Source: Paraburkholderia saeva (GTDB taxonomy: Bacteria > Pseudomonadota > Gammaproteobacteria > Burkholderiales > Burkholderiaceae). From it: a stretch of 64,000 nt of DNA. The DNA lies in the NCBI RefSeq assembly GCF_907164555.1, contig NZ_CAJQZC010000004.1, forward strand, positions 310,001 to 374,000. The letters run 5' to 3'. The stretch's first letter is position 1; each line of letters starts with the position of its first letter. Below are positions 1 through 10,787 of the stretch, in pieces. The translations under genes were made by a program, and so were the position numbers. Below the pieces are notes generated by a model. It searched no databases. It was not told the DNA's origin and saw only the letters and a list, made by a program, of their open reading frames with translations.

Positions 1-79
1 TCATGCCGTCGCAGGCGGAGAGGCTTGCCACTACCGTCACAAGGGCTGCGATCGCGCTGATTCGCTTGACTGCTTTCAT
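1..79 (-). CDS. Small lipoprotein, N-terminal part only
   Basis: Only the first 26 codons lie in the window; the gene runs off the left edge. The peptide begins MKAVKRIS, then a hydrophobic stretch ending LSAC, which fits a lipobox at about residues 21-24, so the product should be a lipoprotein. An AGGAG lies about 7 bases before the ATG, supporting the start. The mature part is not visible and the function cannot be named. It reads in the same direction as thiC but lies beyond the thiC terminator, so it should be a separate unit. Confidence 0.6.
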   Translation of the reverse strand, partial: MKAVKRISAIAALVTVVASLSACDGM

Positions 80-171
80 GATGACGCTCCTGCTGTGTCG
101 ATGATGAAAGGAGAAGCATCCCGCGTTCCTGCCCATTGCGACGCACCTGGAACACGCCATACGCGGCGCAC

Positions 172-200
172 AAAAAAAGCCCGCCGAAGCGGGCTTTCTT
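172..200 (-). terminator. Rho-independent terminator of thiC
   Basis: On the minus strand a perfect 6-bp stem (GCCCGC / GCGGGC, tetraloop TTCG) is followed by seven T. It lies about 60 bases after the thiC stop codon. Confidence 0.85.
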
Positions 201-262
201 ACCGTCTGTCGAGGCGCACCTTCGCGCGCTGCCAGTCGTTATTGCCGTGATTCGCTGGCAAC

Positions 263-2401
<2,139 letters not shown>

Positions 2402-2414
2402 GTTAGCAGCGCAC

Positions 2415-2444
2415 ACAATACACCGGGTTTTGGGCGCATGGCAA
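2415..2444 (-). promoter_or_regulatory. Probable sigma-70 promoter of thiC
   Basis: On the minus strand TTGCCA and TATTGT are separated by 18 bases, placing the transcription start just 5' of the riboswitch aptamer. The position is right; the boxes are only fair matches. Confidence 0.45.
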
Positions 2445-2794
2445 CCCGGCGCAAAAAAATCATTGCGAGCAGCGTCGCGTGGCTTGCGTCGTCATTTCGT
2501 CTGACGTCACGGTTTTCTTTCGGCGCGCGTGATGGCTGGAAGAATGCCGGACGGTAACCGTTTCGTAATGTTGGTGGGCCAAAGCCGTAGCGTTTTGGGG
2601 CGTTGCGCTAGCATGGAGAGTGCAGCCGACGCTGCGTCAAGCGGGGCGCACGCCGCGCTTCCGTCAAGGGCTGGAGCGCTCCAGCCAGCGTTCACTCTTT
2701 TCCGGCCTTGCAGGCATCCAGAAAAATTTTGCTCATGTTGTCATAACAGCGGATGTGCCGCGACAAACGTGCAGATTTCCAGATGGAGCCTGCC
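2445..2794. other. Intergenic region between divergent thiC and DUF1223 gene
   Basis: No convincing gene. Short open frames on both strands lack ribosome binding sites and recognisable products. The region must hold the promoter of the DUF1223 gene. Confidence 0.5.
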
Positions 2795-3673
2795 ATGCAA
2801 ACGCATTCAACCCGATCGTCGACACCGCGCGAACCGGCCCGCTACGCGCGCGCCGTGCATGGCTTCGCGCTCGCTCTGGCGTTTTCGCTTGCAACGGGCA
2901 GTGTCGCGCAGGCCGCTACCACGATGTGCACCGCGCACAGCCCGGCGCATCGCGTGGCGCTCATCGAGCTGTACAGCAGCGAGGGGTGCAACAGCTGCCC
3001 GCCCGCGGACCGCTGGCTGGGTCAATGGAAGGGCCGCGGCGTGCCCGACAGTGTCGTGCCGCTCGCGTTGCACGTCGATTACTGGAACAGCCTTGGCTGG
3101 ATGGACCGCTTTTCGCAGCACCGATTCACGGAACGTCAGCAAAGTCTGACCGATCTCGCGGGCGGTCACACGATCTACACGCCGGAAGTGTTCGTCTCGG
3201 GCCGCGAACTGCGTAGCTGGTCGCAACCTTCCAGCTTCGAGTCGCGCGTGCAGGATGTGACCGCGAAACCCGCGCAGGCCGACGTCGCCATCGCAGTCGC
3301 GCCGCGCGTGCCGCCCACAGCGGGCGCACTCGATGTCGACGCCACGTTCACCGCGCGCACAGCCGGAAGCGACAGGTTGAACGCCTACGTGGCCGTCTAT
3401 GAAAACGACCTGAATACGCAGGTGCATGCGGGCGAAAACAGCGGCGCGACGCTGCATCACGAGCGGGTGGTGCGGCAATGGATCGGACCGGTGCCGCTCG
3501 TCGCCGGTTACGCGCGGATTCATCAGGATGTCGCGCTGGGCGCGTTTGATCGCGAAGCCGGCGGCGGCACAAATTTGCCAGCGTCAGGGAATAAATTCGG
3601 CGTGGCGGCGTTCGTGGAGAATGCCGCGACCGGCGAGGTGCTGCAGGTGGCCGATCTTGCCGCCTGTCACTGA
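2795..3673 (+). CDS. DUF1223 family secreted thioredoxin-like protein
   Basis: The product is about 292 residues with an N-terminal signal peptide (hydrophobic stretch ending VAQA|A), so it should be exported. The segment SSEGCNSCPPADRWL carries the C-x2-C pair conserved in DUF1223 proteins, which adopt a thioredoxin-like fold. No reaction is established for the family that I know of; a redox or chaperone role is inference. The ATG at 2795 is chosen because GGAG lies 7 bases upstream; in-frame ATGs at 2753 and 2783 are less well placed. It is followed 48 bases on by the cytochrome b / molybdoenzyme pair in the same direction, so the three may be co-transcribed and share a periplasmic redox theme. 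Confidence 0.8.
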   Translation: MQTHSTRSSTPREPARYARAVHGFALALAFSLATGSVAQAATTMCTAHSPAHRVALIELYSSEGCNSCPPADRWLGQWKGRGVPDSVVPLALHVDYWNSLGWMDRFSQHRFTERQQSLTDLAGGHTIYTPEVFVSGRELRSWSQPSSFESRVQDVTAKPAQADVAIAVAPRVPPTAGALDVDATFTARTAGSDRLNAYVAVYENDLNTQVHAGENSGATLHHERVVRQWIGPVPLVAGYARIHQDVALGAFDREAGGGTNLPASGNKFGVAAFVENAATGEVLQVADLAACH

Positions 3674-3721
3674 GCCGCCACTTCACTGATTCATTGAGTA
3701 GCAGAAACCGGGGAGCTTTCG

Positions 3722-4378
3722 ATGCATACGTCCCGTCTTCACGCCAACGCCGCACCGCCGGCCGCACCCGTGCGCGGCGCGATACATCCCGCCTGGGTGC
3801 GCGTCACCCACTGGCTCAACGCGCTTGCGGCCATCATCATGATGCTGTCGGGCTGGCGCATCTACGATGCGTCGCCGATCTTTCCGGGTTTCGTGTTTCC
3901 GCCTTCGCTCACGCTCGGCGGCTGGCTGGGCGGCGCGCTGCAATGGCATTTCGCCGCGATGTGGCTGCTGGTCTTCAATGGCCTCGTGTACCTTACCCTC
4001 AATCTCGCGGGCGGGCGCTTCTGGCACAAGTTCCTGCCGCTCTCGCCGCGCGCGATCGTCAGCGATCTCGCAGCCGCGCTCACCGGCAAGCTCTCGCATG
4101 CCGATCTGCGCCAGTACAACGCCGTGCAGAAATTCGCGTACCTGTTCGTCATCTGTGACCTGATCGTGCTCGTGTTGTCGGGCCTCGCGATCTGGAAGTC
4201 GGTGCAGTTTCCGCTCCTGCGCGAGCTGATGGGGGGCTACGACACCGCACGTATCGTTCATTTCACCGCGATGTCGCTGATGGCCGCGTTTATCGTCGTG
4301 CACGTCGTGATGGTCGCGCTCGTGCCGCGCTCACTGCTCACGATGCTGCGTGGCCGTCAGGGAGAATCCAGATCATGA
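3722..4378 (+). CDS. Di-haem cytochrome b subunit (b561 / Ni-hydrogenase type)
   Basis: A 218-residue membrane protein with about four hydrophobic helices and histidines in helix contexts typical of haem b ligands (THWLN, QWHFAAMW, IVHFTAM, IVVHVVMVAL). Such cytochromes pass electrons between the quinone pool and a periplasmic partner. Here the partner is almost certainly the next gene, whose start overlaps this stop by 4 bases (ATGA). This is the same logic as the MsrQ-MsrP pair, although the protein looks more like the cytochrome b561/hydrogenase b family than MsrQ. GGGGAG precedes the ATG. Confidence 0.85.
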   Translation: MHTSRLHANAAPPAAPVRGAIHPAWVRVTHWLNALAAIIMMLSGWRIYDASPIFPGFVFPPSLTLGGWLGGALQWHFAAMWLLVFNGLVYLTLNLAGGRFWHKFLPLSPRAIVSDLAAALTGKLSHADLRQYNAVQKFAYLFVICDLIVLVLSGLAIWKSVQFPLLRELMGGYDTARIVHFTAMSLMAAFIVVHVVMVALVPRSLLTMLRGRQGESRS

Positions 4379-5151
4379 AGCCGGAACGCAAACCCGCGAT
4401 CAAGCTCGACCGCGAATCGATCCTGATCGACGCGCGCCGCGAACTTGCGATGCCGTCACGACGCCTCTTCGGCAAGCAGCTTCTGACACTCGGCGGTCTC
4501 ACGATGCTGACGGGCTGCTCGATCACCGACAACGACTCGGTGAACACGTTTCTCACGGCTGTATCGCGTCTGAACGACCGCGCGCAGGCGTTCATTTTCG
4601 ATCCGACGCAGATGGCGCCGACGTACACCGAAGCGCAGATCACGCGGCCGTTCCCGTTCAACGCGTTCTACGGGATCGACGACGTGCCGGAAGTCGACGC
4701 ATCGGACTACAAGCTCCAGTTGAGCGGACTCATCACGGGCAAGAAAACGTGGATGCTACCGGAGCTCTACGCGTTGCCGCACGCGGAGCAGATCACGCGG
4801 CATATCTGCGTGGAAGGGTGGAGTGCGATCGGCCGCTGGGGCGGCACGCCGTTCGGCGATTTCCTGCGTCGCGTGGGCGCGGATACATCCGCGAAATACG
4901 TCGGCTTCAAATGCGCGGACGACTACTTCGAAAGCATCGACATGCCCACGGCGCTTCATCCACAGACGCTCCTCACGTTCGAATACGACGGAGCGCGCCT
5001 GCCGCCGAAATACGGATTCCCGATGAAGCTGCGGATGCCCACCAAGCTTGGCTACAAGAACCCGAAGCATATCGTCGAGATGTTCGTGACGAATACGTAT
5101 CCGGGCGGCTACTGGGTCAATCAGGGCTACAACTGGTTCGGAGGCTCCTGA
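4375..5151 (+). CDS. Molybdopterin-dependent oxidoreductase (sulfite-oxidase / MsrP-like fold)
   Basis: A 258-residue protein with the sulfite-oxidase-type molybdopterin domain. The segment RHICVEGWSAIGRWGG contains the cysteine expected to bind molybdenum in this fold. Near residues 25-45 lies SRRLFGKQ, a hydrophobic stretch and LTGC, which looks like a twin-arginine signal combined with a lipobox. It is shorter than E. coli MsrP (about 334 residues). Translation is coupled to the upstream cytochrome b by the ATGA overlap. The likely role is a periplasmic reductase or oxidase wired to the quinone pool; repair of methionine sulfoxide is possible but the substrate cannot be read from sequence. 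Confidence 0.85.
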   Translation: MKPERKPAIKLDRESILIDARRELAMPSRRLFGKQLLTLGGLTMLTGCSITDNDSVNTFLTAVSRLNDRAQAFIFDPTQMAPTYTEAQITRPFPFNAFYGIDDVPEVDASDYKLQLSGLITGKKTWMLPELYALPHAEQITRHICVEGWSAIGRWGGTPFGDFLRRVGADTSAKYVGFKCADDYFESIDMPTALHPQTLLTFEYDGARLPPKYGFPMKLRMPTKLGYKNPKHIVEMFVTNTYPGGYWVNQGYNWFGGS

Positions 5152-5281
5152 CGCGCGCGGGTCATGCGTGCGCGCCTGCAGGCCTGCATCGTGCCAATGT
5201 GCCATGACCCCGGACGGCAGAAGCTTCAGAAATACCCGGCACACGCCGGTTCACCTTGTGATAACAAAACGGAGTCATCTC

Positions 5282-5518
5282 ATGAAAAAGCTCGCAATCG
5301 CCGCATTCGCAATTTTCTCCATCGCTGGCGCAACGTCGGCATTGGCGCAGGAAGCCAGCGGCGCGATGTCGAACGGCGCGATGTCGCACGACTCGATGTC
5401 CAAGGACTCGATGTCGAAGGATTCGATGTCCAAAGACAAGATGAGTCACAAGAATGCGAAAAAGAGCAGTGACTCGATGGGCATGAAGCACGAAGCATCG
5501 GGCGCCATGGCGAACTGA
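5282..5518 (+). CDS. Pentapeptide MXKDX repeat protein
   Basis: A 78-residue secreted protein: signal peptide (MKKLAIAAF to SALAQ), then repeats built on MSKDS or MSHDS, ending GMKHEASGAMAN. This matches the MXKDX-repeat small proteins common in Burkholderia and relatives; their function is unknown. The mature part is rich in Met, Ser, Lys and Asp with no cysteine; methionine and histidine could bind metal, but that is inference. The ATG at 5282 is chosen because GGAG lies 7 bases upstream and a signal peptide follows at once. Confidence 0.9.
   Translation: MKKLAIAAFAIFSIAGATSALAQEASGAMSNGAMSHDSMSKDSMSKDSMSKDKMSHKNAKKSSDSMGMKHEASGAMAN
5366..5455 (+). repeat. 15-bp tandem repeats encoding MXKDX units
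   Basis: ATG-initiated 15-bp units recur in phase at 5366, 5381, 5396, 5411, 5426 and 5441. The central copies differ only at silent positions. Confidence 0.9.
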
Positions 5519-5526
5519 CAGGCGCT

Positions 5527-5550
5527 CGCCGCATCCGCGCGGATGCGGCG
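5527..5550. terminator. Perfect hairpin after the MXKDX gene
   Basis: CGCCGCATCC and GGATGCGGCG form a perfect 10-bp stem around GCGC, 8 bases after the stop codon. There is no T run, so it may terminate poorly or protect the 3' end. Bases 5551-5753 hold nothing else I recognise. Confidence 0.5.
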
Positions 5551-5753
5551 ATACCCGGATGCGAAGGCCGTACGCAACGAGACGTCCGGCCATTTGGTGC
5601 CGCTCACCTATCCCACAACGCTGTCATTCGAACGGCAGGTCCACTCCTGGACCTGCCGAATGCCCTTTGCAAGCATCTCGGTCGTTATCGACGCCCGGGT
5701 CGCCACTTCCATGCCGGACGCACTTGACACGCTGCGCGCCGGATGTGACGCGG

Positions 5754-7160
5754 TCAGACCGACGCGCTCAGATGCGGGGCCGCGATGCGCAGCGCGCTGA
5801 CGACGGCCGCGGCAGCCGCGAACGCGGCGGCGACATAGAGTGCGATCGTCGGTCCGTGCCCGGGTGCGATGCCGAAGATCAGCGCGACGAGCGCCGCCCC
5901 GAGCGTCTGCCCGGTCAGCCTCGCCATACCGAGCATGCCGCCTGCACCGCCGCTGCGCGTGCGTGGCGCCGACGACATGATTGCGTGGTTGTTCGGCGCC
6001 TGGAACAGGCCAAAGCCGGCACCGCACAGCGCCATGCGCCAGACGATGTCAACCGTGCCCGGGTGCGCGCCGATCATCGCAAGCGACAGCAGTCCGGCCG
6101 CTAACAGCGCGAGCCCGATGCCGCCGAGCATGCCGGCCGAGCAGCGGTCGGACAGCGCGCCGGCAAGCGGCGCGGCGAGCACGATCACGAGCGGCCAGGG
6201 CGTCATATAGAGGCCGGTCTGAACCTGCGAGAAGCCGAGCGAATTCTGGAGCCAGAACGGTAGTGCGACGAACGCGAGCATCTGCGAGGTGAACGACGCG
6301 ATCGACGTGCAGATCGACAGCGCGAAGACCGGGATGCGCATCAGGTCGACGGGCAGGAGCGGTGCCGGCTGCGATAGCTGTCGTTGCACGAAGAAATAGC
6401 CGACGACGCACGCCAGCGTCAATTCCGCAACGATGAACGCACCGCGCTCGCCGTAGCCGAGTCCGTCCGCGGCCATGATCAGCAGCCCGAACACACAGGC
6501 ATTCATCAGCGCGCTCCTGGCATCGTACGGCGCGTCGTGCAGCGGATTGGCGGGCAGCGTGCGCAGGCCGCCGAGCACCGCGGCGATGCCGATGGGCACG
6601 TTGATCGCGAAAAGCCACGGCCATGATGCGACCGACAGCACTGCGGACGCGATCGTTGGCCCGATCGCCGCCGACAGTGCGACCACCATCGCGTTGACCG
6701 ACACGCCGCGTCCAAGCATCGACGACGGATAGATTGTCCGCACGAGCGCTGCGATGACGCTCATCATGCCCGATGCGCCGAGCCCCTGGATCACGCGCAT
6801 TGCCGCGAGCGTCGGCAGCGAACTCGCGAGTGCGCAGCCGAGCGACGCGATAGTGAACACCACGAGGCCGGCAATGTAGATGCGCCGGTAGCCGACGCGA
6901 TCGCCAAGCGACGCGAGCGGCAGCAGCGTGATCGTGATGGCGATCTGATAGGCGTTGACGATCCAGATCGACGCGGCGTCGGATGCATGCAGGTCGCGCG
7001 CGATGGTCGGCAACGCGACGTTGGCGATCGCGCCGTCGAGCACGGCGAGCAGGGTGCCCAGCGAGATGAAGACGACCGCCCAGAAGCGCTGCGGAAGCGG
7101 CAGGCCCATATCGGCATGCAAGAGGGGGACCGTGCCAATCTGGGGCTGTAACTCAGCCAT
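5754..7160 (-). CDS. MFS drug/solute exporter, DHA2 (14-helix) family
   Basis: A 468-residue polytopic membrane protein. The N-terminal part has the DHA2 features LDGAIANVALPTIARDL and an MFS motif A variant (GDRVGYRRIY). The 14-helix length and pattern resemble the EmrB/QacA group, which exports toxic compounds by proton exchange. CAAGGAAGCCCC before the ATG is a good ribosome binding site. It reads in the same direction as the acyl-CoA ligase gene 95 bases upstream, so it could be the last gene of that catabolic operon and act in efflux of an aromatic substrate or product; this link is inferred from position only. Confidence 0.85.
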   Translation of the reverse strand: MAELQPQIGTVPLLHADMGLPLPQRFWAVVFISLGTLLAVLDGAIANVALPTIARDLHASDAASIWIVNAYQIAITITLLPLASLGDRVGYRRIYIAGLVVFTIASLGCALASSLPTLAAMRVIQGLGASGMMSVIAALVRTIYPSSMLGRGVSVNAMVVALSAAIGPTIASAVLSVASWPWLFAINVPIGIAAVLGGLRTLPANPLHDAPYDARSALMNACVFGLLIMAADGLGYGERGAFIVAELTLACVVGYFFVQRQLSQPAPLLPVDLMRIPVFALSICTSIASFTSQMLAFVALPFWLQNSLGFSQVQTGLYMTPWPLVIVLAAPLAGALSDRCSAGMLGGIGLALLAAGLLSLAMIGAHPGTVDIVWRMALCGAGFGLFQAPNNHAIMSSAPRTRSGGAGGMLGMARLTGQTLGAALVALIFGIAPGHGPTIALYVAAAFAAAAAVVSALRIAAPHLSASV

Positions 7161-7255
7161 GGGGCTTCCTTGTGGTGATGGTGCGGCAGGTCGAATCGCG
7201 TGCTTACGTTTCCCCCGTCGGCCTCATCGACACGACCGGATCGATTCCACCACGC

Positions 7256-8905
7256 TCAGTTCGCAACTCTCGTCATCAGATGATCGCCAAACTGCTCCCG
7301 CAGACGGTTTTTCTGGATCTTGCCTGTAGCGCCCAACGGGATCGCGTCGACGAAGACCACATCATCAGGCGTCCACCATTTCGCGATCTTGCCTTCATAG
7401 AAAGCGAGCAGTTCTTCCCGCGTCAAATCCGCTTGCGGCTTCTTGACGACGATCAGCAACGGACGCTCGTCCCACTTCGCGTGTTTCGCGGCAATGCATG
7501 CAGCCTGGGAGACTGCCGGATGCGCCATCGCGATATTCTCAAGGTCGATGGAGCCAATCCACTCGCCACCAGACTTGATGACGTCCTTGCTGCGATCGGT
7601 GATCTGCATGAAGCCATCGGCATCGATGGTCGCAACGTCGCCGGTCGGGAACCACTCTTGCCCATCGTCATCGAGCTGCAGCGGACTGTTCCCCTCGCTC
7701 CTGAAGTAGTCGCGCACCACCCATGGACCGCGCACCTGCAGGTCACCGGAAGTCGCGACGTCCCAGGGCAGCTCCACGCCGTCCGCGCCGACGATTCTCA
7801 TGTCGACGCCAAACACGGCGCGACCTTGTTTGGATTGCACGGCATAACGCTCTTCCATGGACATCTCAACGTGCCTGGCCTTCATGGTGCCGACGGTTCC
7901 GATAGGGCTCATTTCGGTCATTCCCCAGACGTGCAACACCGCCACGCTGTATGTCTCCTGGAACTTGCGGAGCATGACCGGCGTGCAGGCCGCGCCACCA
8001 ATGATGGTGCGTCTCATGCTCGAAAACGCCTGGCCTGTTTCCTCGAGATGGCCAAGCAGGCCTTGCCAGACAGTCGGCACACCAGCGGAGACCGTAACCT
8101 GCTCGGCTTCGAGCAGTTCATAGAGCGATTTGCCGTCCAGCGCCGGCCCGGGGAGTACGAGTTTGGCGCCGACCATGCACGCGATGTACGGAAGTCCCCA
8201 CGCATTGACATGAAACATCGGCACAACGGGCAGGATCACGTCGCGTGCCGAACAGTTCAGCGAATCAGGCAGCGCCGCCGCATAGGTATGCAGCATCGAA
8301 GAGCGATGGCTGTACAGAGCGCCTTTCGGGTTGCCTGTCGTGCCAGAGGTGTAGCAGAGCGTACTGGCGGCGTTTTCGTCGAAACGCGGCCAGGCGTAGT
8401 CGGGCGAAGACGCCTCGATCAGGTCTTCGTAGCACAGCAGGTTGTCAATGCCGGCGTCCTTCGGCATGTGGGCGTGATCGGTCATGGCGATGAACGCCTT
8501 GACCGTCTTGCAGCGGCCAGCGACCGCCTTGATCAACGGCAGGAAAGTCAGGTCGAAGAAGATGTACTGGTCTTCGGCGTGATTGGCGATGTAAGCGACC
8601 TGGTCTTCATGCAGACGAGGATTGATGGTATGCAGAATGGCACCCATGCCAGAGACGCCGTAGTACAGCTCCAGATGACGGTAGCCGTTCCACGCCAGCG
8701 TGCCGATCCGGTCGGCGGGATTGACACCGAGGCGGGTCAACGCATTGGCCATCTGGCGCGCGCGACGGTGGCAGTCGCGGAAAGTGTAGCGATGGATATC
8801 GCCTTCCACTCGCCGGGACACGATCTCCGTGTCGCCATGATGCCGGTCGGCATGCACGATGAGTGAGGAGATCAACAACTGCTTTTGCATCATCAAGCCG
8901 TTCAT
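7256..8905 (-). CDS. AMP-forming acyl-CoA ligase
   Basis: A 549-residue ANL-superfamily enzyme that activates a carboxylic acid with ATP and CoA. Visible motifs are the P-loop [25 protein letters not shown], the hinge region [15 protein letters not shown], and the C-terminal TGKIQK with the catalytic lysine. Overall it resembles medium/long-chain fatty acid or 3-methylthiopropionyl-CoA ligases; the substrate is not readable. The ATG at 8905 follows AGAAGGGAACG; an upstream in-frame start at 8980 has no comparable site. It is third in a run with the 2-oxoglutarate dioxygenase and cupin genes. A broken relative of its C-terminal domain lies at 16551-16833 on the other side of the block. Confidence 0.9.
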   Translation of the reverse strand: MNGLMMQKQLLISSLIVHADRHHGDTEIVSRRVEGDIHRYTFRDCHRRARQMANALTRLGVNPADRIGTLAWNGYRHLELYYGVSGMGAILHTINPRLHEDQVAYIANHAEDQYIFFDLTFLPLIKAVAGRCKTVKAFIAMTDHAHMPKDAGIDNLLCYEDLIEASSPDYAWPRFDENAASTLCYTSGTTGNPKGALYSHRSSMLHTYAAALPDSLNCSARDVILPVVPMFHVNAWGLPYIACMVGAKLVLPGPALDGKSLYELLEAEQVTVSAGVPTVWQGLLGHLEETGQAFSSMRRTIIGGAACTPVMLRKFQETYSVAVLHVWGMTEMSPIGTVGTMKARHVEMSMEERYAVQSKQGRAVFGVDMRIVGADGVELPWDVATSGDLQVRGPWVVRDYFRSEGNSPLQLDDDGQEWFPTGDVATIDADGFMQITDRSKDVIKSGGEWIGSIDLENIAMAHPAVSQAACIAAKHAKWDERPLLIVVKKPQADLTREELLAFYEGKIAKWWTPDDVVFVDAIPLGATGKIQKNRLREQFGDHLMTRVAN

Positions 8906-9194
8906 GGCGTCGTTCCCTTCTAATGTCTGTGATCGTGGAGCGGGGACATGGCTGTACCCCTCTGCCAGGTTCCGCCTCAAGGCCGCGAACCGGGACCACG
9001 TGTCTCCCCTCTACTGGGTTTTTGCAATCAGATAACGGCTCTCGCGACCGGAGAGATCGCGATGCGGCATGGACTGCGCGCTTGTCGCGCATAGCCATCT
9101 TTTCGGCGCCTGTGACCTGCGATAACCCGGCGTGGTGCCGCAGTCCTGATATGGCCGGACTGTCTGGTGCGTCTTGCGGGCGACGCACTGAGTG

Positions 9195-9230
9195 TCATGA
9201 GGACCCCGCGGATATCGGGAATCCTCATGA
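9195..9230. repeat. Inverted repeat downstream of the cupin gene
   Basis: TCATGAGGA (9195-9203) and TCCTCATGA (9222-9230) can pair as a 9-bp stem with an 18-base loop, just past the cupin stop codon. No T run follows, so it may be a weak terminator or a protein site. The rest of 8906-9238 shows no gene. Confidence 0.45.
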
Positions 9231-9238
9231 ATTTCAGA

Positions 9239-9718
9239 TCAATTGAATGCCGTGAGATCTTTCGGCTTGATGTCATGCTGCTCGCAGTAAGCAAGATAGC
9301 GCTGCAGCGAGGTCTTCCAGTTTTCCATCGCGATGATGTTGTCGTTCTCGTCGAGGAAAATCAGATCGCCGATCATCTGAATAAACGTGACCATGTAGCC
9401 GTCTCCGCTTCCGGTGGTGACGACTTCAGGCGTGTGGGTCGACGCGGCGGTCTCGTACACGACGTCGCCGGGTCCGGCGATCCAGTCGTGCTCCTTGTAT
9501 TTCCACTTGCCTTCGATCGTGTAGACGAGAACCGTGCCAGTGTGGTGGTGCCTGGGCAGTTGCATGTCCATCGGTGCCTTCATCATCACGATGATTTCAC
9601 CGCGGATCGGGTCAAGCTTGAAGTACTTCAGCAGGACGTTGTCCGCATAGGGCGTAAACGGTACCCACGGCAGTGATTCGCCATCGATGAGCGAGGTGTC
9701 GACTTGTTCGTGAAGCAT
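9239..9718 (-). CDS. Cupin dioxygenase, 2,4'-dihydroxyacetophenone dioxygenase-like
   Basis: A 159-residue single-domain cupin. The metal-binding first motif is visible as PRHHHTGTVLVYTIEGKWKYKEHDW, partly PRHHHTGTVLVYTIEG, and the second as GPGDVVYETAASTHTPEV. Length and pattern resemble the 2,4'-dihydroxyacetophenone dioxygenase family, non-haem iron enzymes that cleave the C-C bond between a carbonyl and hydroxymethyl carbon to give 4-hydroxybenzoate and formate. Whether this protein uses that substrate is not known. The ATG at 9718 has GGAG six bases upstream; another ATG lies at 9730. It sits between the 2-oxoglutarate dioxygenase and acyl-CoA ligase genes in one orientation. Confidence 0.8.
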   Translation of the reverse strand: MLHEQVDTSLIDGESLPWVPFTPYADNVLLKYFKLDPIRGEIIVMMKAPMDMQLPRHHHTGTVLVYTIEGKWKYKEHDWIAGPGDVVYETAASTHTPEVVTTGSGDGYMVTFIQMIGDLIFLDENDNIIAMENWKTSLQRYLAYCEQHDIKPKDLTAFN

Positions 9719-9824
9719 ATCTGTCTCCATTTTGGTGTGGGGGTCAAACCTGTTAAGCGTACCGGGGCTACCCGTCTGTCCCTGAGGGGTGGGCGCCCTG
9801 GATACGCCGGATGAAACTGTCGTC

Positions 9825-10787
9825 TTAGACCAGCGGGGCGCCCGTGAGGGTGGCGCGCAGCATCTTTCTTGGCTCATTGCCGTAGTCCGCCACGGCGTAG
9901 TGCTGAACCTGCAGGTTGTCCCACATGGCAACCGTGTTGGTTCTCCACTTCAGACGGACCTGGTATTCCGGAATCGCGGCCTGGAAGGCCAGATAGTTCA
10001 GCAGGTGATGCGCCTCGGGCATAAAGTCCTGGCCGTACCGGATGTCCTCGAAGTTGTAGAAATTCGAGAAATGCGTCGTGAACGTCGAGTTGACGAACAA
10101 CACCTTTTCGCCCGTCTCGGGATGGGTGAGCACCACCGGGTGCTCAGCGGCGGGGTTCTTCGCTGCCATCGCGTGACGGTCTGCGATCGGCATCTGCGCG
10201 CCAAAGGCGTGCTCGGCACTGTGCTTGGCGTACAGGCCGTCGATCCGTTGCTTGATGGCCTCGGGCAGCTTTTCGTAGGCCATCACCATGTTGGACCAGA
10301 TGGTGTCGCCGCCGGTCTCCGGACCCAGTTCGCAGCGCAACACCGCACCGCGGGGCGGCGCCTTCTTGTAGGTGACATCGGCATGCCAGGTGTTTTCGCG
10401 GCTGGCTTTTTCGACGAAGCCCTGGGGCTTGCCCGGCTCGAGATTGCGGTACAGCATCAGCAGCTTGTCCGCCTCCGGATGGCTCGGGGCAAGGGGATGG
10501 GCTTCCAGTCCGGCGAATTGCGCGGCGAAGTTCTGCTGCTCCATCGGCGTGATGTTCTGATCGCGGAAGAACAGGACCTTGTGCTTCAGCCACAGCGCCC
10601 GGATTTCGGCGATAGCCTCAGGATCCTGCGCAGCGTCAGCGAGGCTGATGTTGCTGAGTTCGGCGCCGATGGCGGGCGTGCAGATCTCCACCTTGATCGA
10701 ATGCTGGCGCACAGATGGCCGGACAATGGCCGGTGCCACGGGCGCGGTTTGTGAAGAAGTGTTTTGGGGTACGGCGGTTGCTGTCAT
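9825..10787 (-). CDS. 2-oxoglutarate/Fe(II) dioxygenase, TauD/TfdA family
   Basis: A 320-residue enzyme that should use 2-oxoglutarate and oxygen to hydroxylate, and often thereby cleave, an organic substrate. The facial triad is visible as H-x-D in NTWHADVTY and the distal H in LQVQHYAV; the 2-oxoglutarate-binding Arg is in EPRKMLRATL. The family includes TauD, TfdA and alkylsulfatases; the substrate here is unknown. The ATG at 10787 has GGAGACATCA just upstream. This gene heads a probable operon with the cupin and ligase. Its promoter region and first ~55 codons are duplicated at 12233-12600. Confidence 0.88.
   Translation of the reverse strand: MTATAVPQNTSSQTAPVAPAIVRPSVRQHSIKVEICTPAIGAELSNISLADAAQDPEAIAEIRALWLKHKVLFFRDQNITPMEQQNFAAQFAGLEAHPLAPSHPEADKLLMLYRNLEPGKPQGFVEKASRENTWHADVTYKKAPPRGAVLRCELGPETGGDTIWSNMVMAYEKLPEAIKQRIDGLYAKHSAEHAFGAQMPIADRHAMAAKNPAAEHPVVLTHPETGEKVLFVNSTFTTHFSNFYNFEDIRYGQDFMPEAHHLLNYLAFQAAIPEYQVRLKWRTNTVAMWDNLQVQHYAVADYGNEPRKMLRATLTGAPLV

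Noticed and set aside
5366..5455. Short tandem repeats considered as a CRISPR-like array
   Set aside because: Repeats are 15 bp, in frame, without unique spacers; they encode the MXKDX protein.
7172..8866. 564-codon plus-strand open frame opposite the acyl-CoA ligase
   Set aside because: Antisense shadow; composition rich in His, Arg and Asp, no recognisable fold.
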